Source: Chitinophagales bacterium (lineage in GTDB: Bacteria; Bacteroidota; Bacteroidia; Chitinophagales; Chitinophagaceae). From it: DNA of 64,000 bases. The stretch covers positions 1,426,001 through 1,490,000 of the forward strand of contig JACJXQ010000008.1 in NCBI GenBank assembly GCA_020636495.1, given 5' to 3'. The translations under genes and the position numbers were made by a program. Within the stretch, counting starts at the first letter, position 1; each line of letters begins with the position of its first letter. Shown piece by piece: positions 23,885 to 33,517 of the stretch. The notes beneath the pieces are model-generated. The model was not told where the DNA came from. It searched no databases and was given only the letters and a program-made list of their open reading frames with translations.

Positions 23885-25801
23885 TTACATTTTTTCAGGT
23901 AGCCTGATACCCAATGTATTCATGGCATGGCGCATTACCTGTGCGGTCATCACAATGATCATCAGGCGTAATTGTTTCTTCTCTTCGTTCTCCGCTTTTG
24001 CTATGCTATGCGCATCGTAGAAGGAATTGAATTGTTGAGCCAGTTGAAATATGTAGTTGCATAACAGTGATGGGTTGTAATCATTAGCCGCCTGTTGCAT
24101 TACTTCAGGGTATTGCTCCAGTGTTACTATTAATTTTTTCTCAGCAGGTGTTAACGCCTGCGTAAGTCTATAGTCAGCGAAAGCGGAACTATCCGGAACC
24201 TTTGCAATGTTTTCTTTCCTGAGTATAGAGCATATACGTGCATGTGCATATTGTATGAAGGTGGCTGTGAACCCATGTAAGTCTATTGATTCTTCAGGGT
24301 TGAAGATCATTTTCTTTTTCGGGTCTACACGGAGCAAATAGAATTTAAGTGCCCCCAGCCCTATCGTTTCGTACAATTCTTTCAGTTCATCTTCTGTAAA
24401 TCCTTCTGTCTTCCCGGCTTCTTCTGTTTGCTTCCGGGCAAGGTCCACCATGTCAGCTATCATGTCGTCAGCATCCACAACGGTTCCTTCACGGCTTTTC
24501 ATACGGCCTGTTGGTAGTTCTACCATACCGTAAGACAGGTGGTAGATACCGTCAGCGCAAGGTTCGCCCAGTTTCTTCAGTATCAGTTGCAACACCTGCA
24601 TATGGTAGTTCTGCTCATCGCCTATTACGTAGATAGACTTATCCAGGTTACAGTCGTTGTATTTGAGTATGGCCGTACCAATATCCTGTGTCATATACAC
24701 CGAGGTGCCGTCTGCACGTAATAATAGCTTCTGATCTAGCCCCTCATCTTCCAGGTTGACCCAGACAGAATTATCCTCTTTCCTGTAGAGTAGGCCTTTC
24801 TCAAGTCCTTTCAACACTATCTCTTTGCCCAGCAGGTAGGTGTTACTTTCGTAGTACATTTTGTCAAAGTCTACACCCATACGCTTGTAGGTAACGTCAA
24901 ATCCGTCATATACCCAGCCATTCATGGTCTTCCATAGGTTTACGGTAGCTTCATCGCCCGCTTCCCATGCCAGTAGCATTTGTTGAGCTTCTTTTTGTAT
25001 TGAGGTGTAGTTTGACATTAATACCTTGATGTCAGACTTCAATCCTTTAATAGCGTCATCATTTTTTGCGGAACTTAATTGGGTTAAATGTTCTTGCAGT
25101 CGAATTTTGTCTTTGTCGCTTAAATACTCTGGAACTGTTCCTTTTGAATATAGCTCATCAAGCATTGGGGCAAGCTCTTCATTCAGAGCGTTATTAAATT
25201 TTACGTAATAATCACCCACCAGGTGGTCGCCTTTTACTCCTGAAGTCTCTGGAGTAGCACCATTGGCAAAGTGCTGCCATGCCACCATCGATTTGCATAT
25301 GTGTATGCCCCTGTCGTTGATGAGGTTGGCCTTGGTCACGTTATTACCAGAGGTCTTTAATATCTCAGACATAGCGTACCCCAGGAAGATGTTACGCATA
25401 TGGCCAAAGTGTAGTGGCTTATTGGTGTTGGGTGAGGAGTACTCCACCATAACATTCTGCCTGTTGGCGGTACCTGTACCATAGCTGGTGTCATTGTAAT
25501 GTTGCACCAGGAAATCGTTCCAATATGTGTCTTTTACGGTAAGGTTAAGAAACCCAGCTACAATTTCATACGATTGTACGAACTCCGTATGATTTGCCAG
25601 GTATTCGCCAAGAGCGTTGCCAATTATATCGGGTTTAGTTCGCAGCAGTTTAAGAAAGGGGAACAGCACTAATGTGTAATCACCGGTAAATTCGGTTTTA
25701 GTCTGGTTAATAGTAATGGCAGATACCGGAATATCTGTATCTGGATATAAATGTGCCAGTGCTTCTTTTGCCGCCGTTTTTAATTGCTCAACCAAACTCA
25801 T
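23885..25801 (-). CDS. argS: Arginyl-tRNA synthetase
   Basis: 638 residues, class I aminoacyl-tRNA synthetase. The N-terminal Add-1 domain is followed by the HIGH motif in the form HFGHMRN (within SPNTNKPLHFGHMRNIF), an insertion of about 60 residues that is mostly helical (LTQLSSAKNDDAIKG), and MKSREGT in the KMSKS position. The C-terminal anticodon-binding domain ends LGIRLPEKM, a normal ArgS end. It is convergent with the permease gene, 3 bases apart, and has its own promoter downstream of a small-RNA terminator. Confidence 0.97.
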   Translation of the reverse strand: MSLVEQLKTAAKEALAHLYPDTDIPVSAITINQTKTEFTGDYTLVLFPFLKLLRTKPDIIGNALGEYLANHTEFVQSYEIVAGFLNLTVKDTYWNDFLVQHYNDTSYGTGTANRQNVMVEYSSPNTNKPLHFGHMRNIFLGYAMSEILKTSGNNVTKANLINDRGIHICKSMVAWQHFANGATPETSGVKGDHLVGDYYVKFNNALNEELAPMLDELYSKGTVPEYLSDKDKIRLQEHLTQLSSAKNDDAIKGLKSDIKVLMSNYTSIQKEAQQMLLAWEAGDEATVNLWKTMNGWVYDGFDVTYKRMGVDFDKMYYESNTYLLGKEIVLKGLEKGLLYRKEDNSVWVNLEDEGLDQKLLLRADGTSVYMTQDIGTAILKYNDCNLDKSIYVIGDEQNYHMQVLQLILKKLGEPCADGIYHLSYGMVELPTGRMKSREGTVVDADDMIADMVDLARKQTEEAGKTEGFTEDELKELYETIGLGALKFYLLRVDPKKKMIFNPEESIDLHGFTATFIQYAHARICSILRKENIAKVPDSSAFADYRLTQALTPAEKKLIVTLEQYPEVMQQAANDYNPSLLCNYIFQLAQQFNSFYDAHSIAKAENEEKKQLRLMIIVMTAQVMRHAMNTLGIRLPEKM

Positions 25802-25818
25802 GTAATTGCTATTTGGCG

Positions 25819-25826
25819 CAAAAATA
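25819..25826 (-). promoter_or_regulatory. Promoter -7 box for argS
   Basis: TATTTTTG on the minus strand matches TAnnTTTG. A TTTC at 25846-25849 lies 19 bases upstream, close to the -33 TTTG. The leader would be only about a dozen bases, so argS is transcribed independently of the hairpin upstream. Confidence 0.6.
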
Positions 25827-25856
25827 GGTAGTTGAGTTTAGAACTGAAAGATAAAA

Positions 25857-26022
25857 AATACCCCTTCCTTACAGGGCAGGGGTATTATTTTTGTTCTCGA
25901 TGCTGACAGGGCCCGAGCCCAGGGAAGCACGGGAATGTCATTGAAGTCCTTAAATCCGCTTGGCGATAAGCCTCTATATGCCGGTCTGCACGTGAATGAA
26001 GTATACAGACCTGAAAAATCCT
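25857..26022 (-). ncRNA. Probable independent small structured RNA (6S-like candidate)
   Basis: About 165 bases on the minus strand, bounded by an exact -7 promoter box (26028-26035) and an intrinsic terminator. The terminator stem AATACCCC/GGGGTATT at 25857-25886 continues into a T run. No ORF of note lies inside. Visible stems include GGTCTG/CAGACC near the 5' end and GGGC/GCCC within GGGCTCGGGCCC. Size, isolation and an own promoter fit a housekeeping RNA such as 6S (the Bacteroidales-1 type), but I cannot match its conserved sequence by eye. SRP and tmRNA signatures are absent. An argS leader is less likely because argS has its own promoter beyond the terminator. Confidence 0.6.
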
Positions 26023-26027
26023 CTTAG

Positions 26028-26035
26028 CAAATGTA
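26028..26035 (-). promoter_or_regulatory. Promoter -7 box for the small RNA
   Basis: TACATTTG on the minus strand matches TAnnTTTG exactly. A T-rich stretch lies at the -33 spacing. Transcription would start around 26020. Confidence 0.6.
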
Positions 26036-26158
26036 ATGCTGACAGGCTTTAGAAAAAAGCGTGATTTTCCCGTTTTTTTTATCGGTAAATTTTTGTATGT
26101 CCTTATAGAGCATAATGGTTACCTATTATATGAGTATATTTATGTTGGTAAACAAGAT

Positions 26159-28135
26159 ATGAAGACTACCTGCTTGCTGTTGTGGTTATTGACATTATAT
26201 GTGGTCCGTGCTTCGGGACAGCAAAACCATGTGCCGAATGGTAACTTTGAAGAGGTTACGTCCTGTCCGTCAGATGTTTCGCAGGTTGGAAATTGTAAAG
26301 GGTGGATACAATACACTATAGGTACGCCGGATTATTTTAATTCCTGTACAAACAATATTTATATCTCTACACCTGAAAATAGTTTTGGTTGGCAAAAGCC
26401 GGCCAATGGTGAGGCATATGTAGGCATGTATACATATACTTATTCAAACCTGGACTTCAAGGAGTATGTTGCCCGACAAATAATACCATTAGTGCCTGGT
26501 ACGGAGTATGAAGTTTCTATGTCAGTATCACTGGCCAACAAGTCTATGTTTGCTACCAATGGTTTGGGAGCATATTTTTTTGAATCCGGTCCCGGGCAAG
26601 TCTCACAACAATCAACATTGAAGGTTACTCCCCAGGTACTATACAATTATGCAGGTACAATAAAAGATACTGCTAACTGGGTGAGGCTTTCTCAGGTATT
26701 CATGGCCGATTCTGCATATAATAGTATAATTATCGGTTGTTTCCTGGATTCAAGCCATATATTGAAAGATACTGTAGCGCATAATTTCTATAACCGGGCT
26801 TATTATTATATTGATTCTGTCGTGGTGAAGATACTGGATACTTTTTCGATCCAGTTTGCAGATACAAACCTTTGTGCAGGCGACACAATAACCGTTGCGT
26901 ACAGGACGGTACTGCAAACCCAAAACAACAATGTATTCACCATACAGCTTTCTGACGCTTCAGGAAGTTTCGTTTCCCCTGTTGATATTGGTACCATGCA
27001 GGCAAACCTCGGCGGGACTATCCGGTGCATTATTCCTCCTGCCACGCATACCGGTAATAGCTATCGTATCAGGGCCACCTCTACTGCTCCGGCTGATACT
27101 ACTGTTGATAATGGTTTTGACATAAGTATAACAGGGATTGATAAACCGGTAGCCGAAAATGACGGACCAGTATGCACTTCGGATACATTGAGGTTGTCAG
27201 CAACATCGACTACAGCCGGAGTTGAGTATAGCTGGATAGGGCCGTCAGGTTTCAGTTGTGTTCAGCGGGATACGTTTATCATTGCTCCGGTAAATGCAAA
27301 TAGTGGTGATTACATCGTGACAACAAAGATAAATGGGTGTGCCTCAAGCGACACGACCACCGTTAGTGTTTATGAAGGTAACAGGGCTACAAATATTCGT
27401 ACATCGGGCAATACACCTGTTTGCGTAGGTGATACCATTCATTTGTCTGCCATTGCAGATGGAGTGAAACTCAATTATCTGTGGAGTGGTCCGGCTGCCT
27501 TTGTCGATAGCGGGCAAGATTTATCTGTTTTTGCGGCAGACACATCTATGTCGGGTAATTATTTTTTGTCGGTTGGTACGGATGCATGTTTCATGATCGA
27601 TACAATAAAAATCAAAGTAAACCCTTTGCCTGAAAAGCCGCTGATTAAGAGTAACAGCCCGTTGGAAGTTCATGAAACACTTACGCTGGAACTTAATAAC
27701 CCTGTTAAGGGGGCTACGGTGTTATGGAAGGGTCCGGCGGGCTTTACAGCTCATTCATATCGTGCGTCTATCCCGAATGTAAAGGTGCTGAATGCAGGGT
27801 CGTATATTTTGATAGAGAACCTGGAAGGGTGCATTGATTCATCAACGATAAGTGTTGAGATAAATGAGTCCCTCGACACCGGGATGATCGTTATTTATCC
27901 CAATCCTAGTAATGGTACCTTTACCATAGAGGGTTATGTTTATAACGATAGTAATATCCCGATGGTCGTTTTTTCTGAAATGGGCAACCTGACATATAAA
28001 CAGGATATTGTGCCGGATAATAAGGTTGTATCTGAAAAGGTGAGACTACCCGGCCATATTGCTCCTGGTATTTATTTTATAGAATTATTCGTTGATAGAA
28101 AGACAATACTAATACCCATATCTGTTGTAAAATGA
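26159..28135 (+). CDS. T9SS cargo protein, first of three paralogues
   Basis: 658 residues from the ATG of MKTTCLLLWLLTLYVV, a signal peptide ending SGQ. The N-terminal domain (VPNGNFEEVTSCPSDVSQ, TPDYFNSC, KEYVARQIIPLVPGTEYEVS) is a lectin- or carbohydrate-binding-like jelly roll common in Bacteroidota surface proteins. Three or four Ig-like beta domains follow with repeated SDTTTVSV and YSWIGPSGF units, then a type A C-terminal sorting domain beginning VIYPNPSNGTFTIEG. It is therefore predicted to be secreted and anchored by the type IX system. Its stop overlaps the next gene by an ATGA. Function of the surface protein is unknown. Confidence 0.85.
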   Translation: MKTTCLLLWLLTLYVVRASGQQNHVPNGNFEEVTSCPSDVSQVGNCKGWIQYTIGTPDYFNSCTNNIYISTPENSFGWQKPANGEAYVGMYTYTYSNLDFKEYVARQIIPLVPGTEYEVSMSVSLANKSMFATNGLGAYFFESGPGQVSQQSTLKVTPQVLYNYAGTIKDTANWVRLSQVFMADSAYNSIIIGCFLDSSHILKDTVAHNFYNRAYYYIDSVVVKILDTFSIQFADTNLCAGDTITVAYRTVLQTQNNNVFTIQLSDASGSFVSPVDIGTMQANLGGTIRCIIPPATHTGNSYRIRATSTAPADTTVDNGFDISITGIDKPVAENDGPVCTSDTLRLSATSTTAGVEYSWIGPSGFSCVQRDTFIIAPVNANSGDYIVTTKINGCASSDTTTVSVYEGNRATNIRTSGNTPVCVGDTIHLSAIADGVKLNYLWSGPAAFVDSGQDLSVFAADTSMSGNYFLSVGTDACFMIDTIKIKVNPLPEKPLIKSNSPLEVHETLTLELNNPVKGATVLWKGPAGFTAHSYRASIPNVKVLNAGSYILIENLEGCIDSSTISVEINESLDTGMIVIYPNPSNGTFTIEGYVYNDSNIPMVVFSEMGNLTYKQDIVPDNKVVSEKVRLPGHIAPGIYFIELFVDRKTILIPISVVK

Positions 28136-30129
28136 AAAATGTACTATCCGTCATATTAATGTTGCTGACAAGCTTATTTGCCAATGCTCAACAGAATTAT
28201 GTGCCTAATGGTGATTTCGAAGATTATGTAGGTTGCCCGTCTGATTATTCACAGATAAACCTGGCAAGAGGCTGGCGCAAATATTCAGGAGGTACGCCGG
28301 ATTATTTCAACAGTTGCGCTACTAACTGGCGATTGTCAACACCGGCTAATTATTTCGGGTATCAACAGCCGGCCAGTGGGCAGGGATATGTAGGAGTCTA
28401 TGCCTCAAATGGCCTTGGAGAATATAAAGAGTATGTAACACGTGATATAATACCCCTTACTCCGGGTGGAGAATATGAAGTGTCTTTGTCACTTTCTTTA
28501 TGCGACACTTCAGATACTGCAGAAAGTGATATAGGCGTTTTCTTTTATAAAAGCGGGCCGGCCTTCATCTATGCAGATACAACACCACCGGTCAAGCCCC
28601 AGGTAATATTTACCAGTTACGGATACCTGGAAGACCAGGTCAACTGGATGCGGCTTACAAAGACCTTTGTTGCAGACTCTGCCTACGATAACATTGTAAT
28701 TGGTAGTTTTAAAGATTCAAACAGCAGGACCATTTTTGAACCGTTGCCATCTGTGCCGTTCCCGCCGGGAGTAACAGGTGTTGATGTGCCCTACTATTAT
28801 ATTGATTCAATAGTTGTGAGATTACTGGATACTGTTAAGGTTGAATATACAGACGGCATATTGTGTGCAGGAGATGCTATTCAAGTGAAGTATTGGACCC
28901 GTTTATTGTCTCCTGCAAATAATGTTGTGACGATACAGCTTTCTGATGCAAATGGCAGTTTTGCTAATCCTGTAGAAATAGGGTCGAAGCAAAGTAACAA
29001 ATCAGGCTTGATGGTATGTAATATACCACCCAATACGCCTAATGGTAACGGTTATCGCATCAGGGCAGTGTGTACTGCTCCGGCCGAGACTTCAGTGGAT
29101 AATGGTGTAGACATTTCAATAGTACATATAGACAACCTGGTAGCATTGAACAATGGTCCTGTATGCGCCAATGACACCCTCAGGCTGACAGCAACTCAGG
29201 ATACTACCGGAGCCACCTACAAATGGACCGGCCCGAATAACTTCGGTTCGTTTCTGCAAAATCCTGTACTGACCGGCCCTGTAAAGGCCAATGCGGGTGA
29301 TTATGTGGTTACCGCCAAGATATACCGTTGCAGCACATCTGACACAACAACAGTTGAAGTGCTGGAAGGTAACCGGGCGCACAATGTGCAAGCAACAAGT
29401 AATAGCCCTGTATGTGCAGGTGACAGCCTGTTGCTGAGCGGAGATGCAGAAGGGAGCAGTCCTTTTGAGTATAGCTGGGAAGGTCCTGTTGGTTTTTCTG
29501 CAAGTGAGAAGGGGGTGGCATCCCTGACAAAAACTAAGGACGAGAGCGGTAAGTATATTTTCTCCGTCCGCGACAAGGAATGTGTTGTCAGGGACACTGT
29601 AGAGGTAGTGGTCAATCCCGCAGCAGTAAAACCTGTGTTGGCAGCCAATACACCATTAGGCATACATGGTACCTTGCACCTTGAATTGACGAACCCAACC
29701 ATAGGAGCTTCTGTAATGTGGACAGGCCCCGAAGGTTTCAGTAATAACACGTACAATCCGAGTATTCCGGATGTATCATTGTCCCAAACGGGAACCTACA
29801 AGTTGATTACTGAATATCTTGGATGTTCAGATTCATCGGAGATAGAGGTGAGGATATATGATGTAAAAGACACGGGTACCTTTGTATTGTATCCTAACCC
29901 CAATAGCGGCACCTTTACCATAAAAGGGTTGGTGTATAATGACAACCCGATACCGGTGGTGATCTTTTCAACTCTGGGTGGAGAGATACACAAACAGGAT
30001 CTTATTCCCGTGAATAAGATAGTATCAGACAAGATAGAGCTGCAGGGGCGTTTATGGTCGGGTGTGTATTTTGCGAAGCTGTTTATAGGCAGAGAAACAG
30101 TTATTGTACCCTTTACTGTTGTGTGGTAA
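28132..30129 (+). CDS. T9SS cargo protein, second paralogue
   Basis: 665 residues with a signal peptide (MKNVLSVILMLLTSLFANA), N-terminal domain VPNGDFEDYVGCPSDYSQ, Ig-like domains (YKWTGPNNFGS, YSWEGPVGFSA, VMWTGPEGFSN) and type A sorting domain VLYPNPNSGTFTIKG. It is translationally coupled to the first paralogue by an ATGA overlap. From 29050 to the stop it is almost identical in DNA to the third paralogue, while the N-terminal ~230 residues clearly differ, pointing to gene conversion of the 3' part. A likely role is surface display of an N-terminal binding domain, but ligand and role are unknown. Confidence 0.88.
   Translation: MKNVLSVILMLLTSLFANAQQNYVPNGDFEDYVGCPSDYSQINLARGWRKYSGGTPDYFNSCATNWRLSTPANYFGYQQPASGQGYVGVYASNGLGEYKEYVTRDIIPLTPGGEYEVSLSLSLCDTSDTAESDIGVFFYKSGPAFIYADTTPPVKPQVIFTSYGYLEDQVNWMRLTKTFVADSAYDNIVIGSFKDSNSRTIFEPLPSVPFPPGVTGVDVPYYYIDSIVVRLLDTVKVEYTDGILCAGDAIQVKYWTRLLSPANNVVTIQLSDANGSFANPVEIGSKQSNKSGLMVCNIPPNTPNGNGYRIRAVCTAPAETSVDNGVDISIVHIDNLVALNNGPVCANDTLRLTATQDTTGATYKWTGPNNFGSFLQNPVLTGPVKANAGDYVVTAKIYRCSTSDTTTVEVLEGNRAHNVQATSNSPVCAGDSLLLSGDAEGSSPFEYSWEGPVGFSASEKGVASLTKTKDESGKYIFSVRDKECVVRDTVEVVVNPAAVKPVLAANTPLGIHGTLHLELTNPTIGASVMWTGPEGFSNNTYNPSIPDVSLSQTGTYKLITEYLGCSDSSEIEVRIYDVKDTGTFVLYPNPNSGTFTIKGLVYNDNPIPVVIFSTLGGEIHKQDLIPVNKIVSDKIELQGRLWSGVYFAKLFIGRETVIVPFTVVW
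28831..28910. repeat. Short identical patch shared with the third paralogue
   Basis: 80 bases identical to 30847-30926, followed by about 140 bases that differ at many positions. It looks like a separate conversion patch ahead of the main tract. Confidence 0.8.
29050..30129. repeat. Long near-identical tract, copy 1
   Basis: 1080 bases matching 31066-32145 at a fixed offset of 2016, with about three mismatches found by eye (two near 30010, one near 30107). It ends exactly at the stop codons, since the bases after TAA differ. There are no terminal inverted repeats or target duplications, so it is not an insertion element. Confidence 0.9.
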
Positions 30130-30180
30130 TTGGCCTTAAATGCCTATATTTAACGTGCAACATCTTCTGCCGGTATTATT

Positions 30181-32145
30181 ATGAAACGATCATTGCAGCT
30201 CATAATATTCTTATGCCTGAACACTATCGCCGGTGCCCAGCAGAATTATGTACCCAACGGCAATTTTGAAGATTATGCGGGTTGTCCATCTGACTATTCA
30301 CAGATCAACTTAGCGACGGGCTGGCGAAGGTATACTACAGGCGGTACCCCCGACTATTTTAATGTTTGTGCTACCAATTGGCATGTTGCCGCTCCTGCAA
30401 ATTACTTCGGGTATCAGCAACCTGCAAGCGGTAATGGTTACGTGGGCTTTTATTGTGTGAATGTTAATGGTGAGTATAAAGAGTACATAGCAAGAGATAT
30501 TACGCCTCTTACAAAAGGAGGTGAGTATGAAGTTTCTATGTCTGTATCATTAGCTGATAGTACATTGCATGGTGTAAGTGACCTCGGCATACATTTTTAC
30601 AATTCAGGGCCATATACTATTAACCAATATACCTCTTTAACGTTAATACCTACGATCATATACACTGAATTCGGGATCATCACCGAAAAGAATAATTGGG
30701 TAAGACTGACAAAAACGTTTGTTGCGGACTCAGCTTATGATAAAATTATCATCGGTAGTTTCCTTGACTCCAACAGCTTTATCAATGGCTCGCAACCGTC
30801 ACCTCCTTATTTCTATGTCGACTCAGTTGTAGTAAGATTGCTTGACACTGTTAAGGTTGAATATACAGACGGCATATTGTGTGCAGGAGATGCTATTCAA
30901 GTGAAGTATTGGACCCGTTTATTGTCGCCAGCCAATAATGTAGTTACGATTCAGCTATCTGATGCCAATGGTAGTTTTGCTAATCCTGTAGATATCGGGT
31001 CGAAACAAAGCAACAAGTCGGGACTGATGATTTGTAATGTACCTGCCAATACACCTAATGGCAAGGGTTATCGCATCAGGGCAGTGTGTACTGCTCCGGC
31101 CGAGACTTCAGTGGATAATGGTGTAGACATTTCAATAGTACATATAGACAACCTGGTAGCATTGAACAATGGTCCTGTATGCGCCAATGACACCCTCAGG
31201 CTGACAGCAACTCAGGATACTACCGGAGCCACCTACAAATGGACCGGCCCGAATAACTTCGGTTCGTTTCTGCAAAATCCTGTACTGACCGGCCCTGTAA
31301 AGGCCAATGCGGGTGATTATGTGGTTACCGCCAAGATATACCGTTGCAGCACATCTGACACAACAACAGTTGAAGTGCTGGAAGGTAACCGGGCGCACAA
31401 TGTGCAAGCAACAAGTAATAGCCCTGTATGTGCAGGTGACAGCCTGTTGCTGAGCGGAGATGCAGAAGGGAGCAGTCCTTTTGAGTATAGCTGGGAAGGT
31501 CCTGTTGGTTTTTCTGCAAGTGAGAAGGGGGTGGCATCCCTGACAAAAACTAAGGACGAGAGCGGTAAGTATATTTTCTCCGTCCGCGACAAGGAATGTG
31601 TTGTCAGGGACACTGTAGAGGTAGTGGTCAATCCCGCAGCAGTAAAACCTGTGTTGGCAGCCAATACACCATTAGGCATACATGGTACCTTGCACCTTGA
31701 ATTGACGAACCCAACCATAGGAGCTTCTGTAATGTGGACAGGCCCCGAAGGTTTCAGTAATAACACGTACAATCCGAGTATTCCGGATGTATCATTGTCC
31801 CAAACGGGAACCTACAAGTTGATTACTGAATATCTTGGATGTTCAGATTCATCGGAGATAGAGGTGAGGATATATGATGTAAAAGACACGGGTACCTTTG
31901 TATTGTATCCTAACCCCAATAGCGGCACCTTTACCATAAAAGGGTTGGTGTATAATGACAACCCGATACCGGTGGTGATCTTTTCAACTCTGGGTGGAGA
32001 GATACACAAACAGGATCTTATTCCCATTAATAAGATAGTATCAGACAAGATAGAGCTGCAGGGGCGTTTATGGTCGGGTGTGTATTTTGCGAAGCTGTTT
32101 ATAGGCAGAGAAACAGTTATTGTGCCCTTTACTGTTGTGTGGTAA
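30181..32145 (+). CDS. T9SS cargo protein, third paralogue
   Basis: 654 residues with a signal peptide (MKRSLQLIIFLCLNTIAGA), N-terminal domain VPNGNFEDYAGCPSDYSQ, the same Ig-like domains and the same type A sorting domain as the second paralogue. It begins 51 bases after the previous stop, probably in one transcript. The N-terminal third is only moderately similar to its neighbours, whereas the C-terminal part is identical to the second paralogue except for a few residues (PINKIV against PVNKIV). It ends 2 bases before convergent murF. Cell-surface location is predicted from the sorting domain. Confidence 0.88.
   Translation: MKRSLQLIIFLCLNTIAGAQQNYVPNGNFEDYAGCPSDYSQINLATGWRRYTTGGTPDYFNVCATNWHVAAPANYFGYQQPASGNGYVGFYCVNVNGEYKEYIARDITPLTKGGEYEVSMSVSLADSTLHGVSDLGIHFYNSGPYTINQYTSLTLIPTIIYTEFGIITEKNNWVRLTKTFVADSAYDKIIIGSFLDSNSFINGSQPSPPYFYVDSVVVRLLDTVKVEYTDGILCAGDAIQVKYWTRLLSPANNVVTIQLSDANGSFANPVDIGSKQSNKSGLMICNVPANTPNGKGYRIRAVCTAPAETSVDNGVDISIVHIDNLVALNNGPVCANDTLRLTATQDTTGATYKWTGPNNFGSFLQNPVLTGPVKANAGDYVVTAKIYRCSTSDTTTVEVLEGNRAHNVQATSNSPVCAGDSLLLSGDAEGSSPFEYSWEGPVGFSASEKGVASLTKTKDESGKYIFSVRDKECVVRDTVEVVVNPAAVKPVLAANTPLGIHGTLHLELTNPTIGASVMWTGPEGFSNNTYNPSIPDVSLSQTGTYKLITEYLGCSDSSEIEVRIYDVKDTGTFVLYPNPNSGTFTIKGLVYNDNPIPVVIFSTLGGEIHKQDLIPINKIVSDKIELQGRLWSGVYFAKLFIGRETVIVPFTVVW
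31066..32145. repeat. Long near-identical tract, copy 2
   Basis: Partner of 29050-30129; see that entry for mismatches and boundaries. Confidence 0.9.
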
Positions 32146-32147
32146 AC

Positions 32148-33431
32148 TTATAAAGCTTCTGTCATAACCTCCATTTTGCTGCTTCTTGAGCCTTTTACGA
32201 GTATAGATGCATGTTCGGGCTTGTGAGTTGCAATGTGTTCTTTTGCCTCGGCCGAAGTGTTGAAGTGAGTATAACCACTTGTAATACCATTGAACTCTTT
32301 GCCCACCAGTATTACATCACTCCAGTTATATTCCTGTATCAGTGCAACAAGGTCTTTATGTTCTTGTTCTTCGGTATTGCCCATTTCTTTCATGCCGCCC
32401 AGCCACAACATTTTATTGGGTAGGTCGGCTTTGGCAAAGTTGATAATAGCTGCACGCATGCTGGTAGGGTTGGCATTATATGCATCCAGTATCAACTGGT
32501 TGCTGCCCATCTGCATCCATTGAGAGCGGCTGTTGTCAGGATTGTAGGCTCCTATAGCCGTTTTTATCGTATCAATAGAAATGTCGAAGTGTAAACCCAC
32601 TGCTACCGCTACCATCACATTGGGGAAGTTATATTCGCCTACAAGATGTGTTGGGATCGAGGTTTCTGCACCTTTGCTCAAGACGGCTACTTTCAGGAAC
32701 ATATCGTCCATCAATGGTTTGCCTACGTAGGTAGCATTGGCACTGCCGTAAGTGATCTGCTGCCCGATACCTTGTGCCATGTCCTTCAGGTAGTCAAGGT
32801 CGGTATTGCGGAAGATAGTGCCGTTATTGACTCTTAAATAGTCATATAACTCGCCTTTTCCTTTACGTACACCTTCTATGCCTCCAAAACCCTCAATATG
32901 TGCTTTGCCACAATTGTTGATGATGCCATGTGTAGGCAGAGCTATTTCGCAGTAAGAGGCAATTTCTTTTTGATGGTTGGCCCCCATTTCAATAACGGCC
33001 ATTTCTGTATCCAAAGGGATACTTAGTAATGTCAGGGGGACGCCGATATGGTTATTCAGGTTGCCGCGTGTAGCGTGAGTTTTGTATTGTTGCTGCAGTA
33101 CGCTAGTCACCAGCTCTTTGGTCGTAGTTTTACCGTTGCTGCCTGTTATGGCTATGAATGGTATATTTAATTGTTGCCTGTGGTGCCTGGCCAGAGCCTG
33201 CAGGGTACTGAGTACGTCTGCCACAAGTATGCACCTATCGTTAGTGGCATATTCTGCTTCATCTACAACAGCATAAGAGGCTCCTGCATCTAAGGCTTGT
33301 AGTGCAAATGTATTGCCGTTGAAGTTTGGTCCCTTCAATGCAAAATAGATATCACCTTCCTTCAGTTTGCGTGTATCTGTCTGTACGGAAGGGTGTTGCA
33401 GATATAGCTTGTATAATTCGGTTATTTCCAA
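32148..33431 (-). CDS. murF: UDP-MurNAc-tripeptide D-Ala-D-Ala ligase
   Basis: 427 residues. Mur ligase layout: N-terminal UDP-binding domain (VQTDTRKLKEGDIYFALKG), central ATPase with P-loop ITGSNGKTTTKELV, NLNNHIGVPLTLL and IEMGANHQKEI, and C-terminal domain with DAYNANPTSM. It adds D-Ala-D-Ala to the peptidoglycan precursor in the cytoplasm. The start appears to be TTG (MEITELYK), since no ATG fits. It stands alone rather than in a dcw cluster, as is usual for Bacteroidota murF. Confidence 0.96.
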   Translation of the reverse strand: MEITELYKLYLQHPSVQTDTRKLKEGDIYFALKGPNFNGNTFALQALDAGASYAVVDEAEYATNDRCILVADVLSTLQALARHHRQQLNIPFIAITGSNGKTTTKELVTSVLQQQYKTHATRGNLNNHIGVPLTLLSIPLDTEMAVIEMGANHQKEIASYCEIALPTHGIINNCGKAHIEGFGGIEGVRKGKGELYDYLRVNNGTIFRNTDLDYLKDMAQGIGQQITYGSANATYVGKPLMDDMFLKVAVLSKGAETSIPTHLVGEYNFPNVMVAVAVGLHFDISIDTIKTAIGAYNPDNSRSQWMQMGSNQLILDAYNANPTSMRAAIINFAKADLPNKMLWLGGMKEMGNTEEQEHKDLVALIQEYNWSDVILVGKEFNGITSGYTHFNTSAEAKEHIATHKPEHASILVKGSRSSKMEVMTEAL

Positions 33432-33462
33432 TTGATCGTGCTTTTCAATAGTGCTAAAATAA

Positions 33463-33500
33463 GAAAAGAGGTTGCAACAGTTGCAACCTCTTTTCTTTTC
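33463..33500 (-). terminator. Terminator after the DUF6580 gene
   Basis: A perfect 15-bp stem, GAAAAGAGGTTGCAA/TTGCAACCTCTTTTC, with a three-base loop. It lies 18 bases beyond the stop of the minus-strand DUF6580 gene and upstream of murF. Confidence 0.8.
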
Positions 33501-33517
33501 TCAATGTCTTTATGTGA

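Noticed and set aside
25857..25886. Attenuator controlling argS
   Set aside because: An argS promoter box lies between this hairpin and the start codon, so the hairpin more likely ends a separate RNA. Not fully excluded.
29050..32145. Insertion sequence or composite transposon
   Set aside because: The identical tracts lie inside reading frames, have no transposase or terminal inverted repeats, and end at stop codons.
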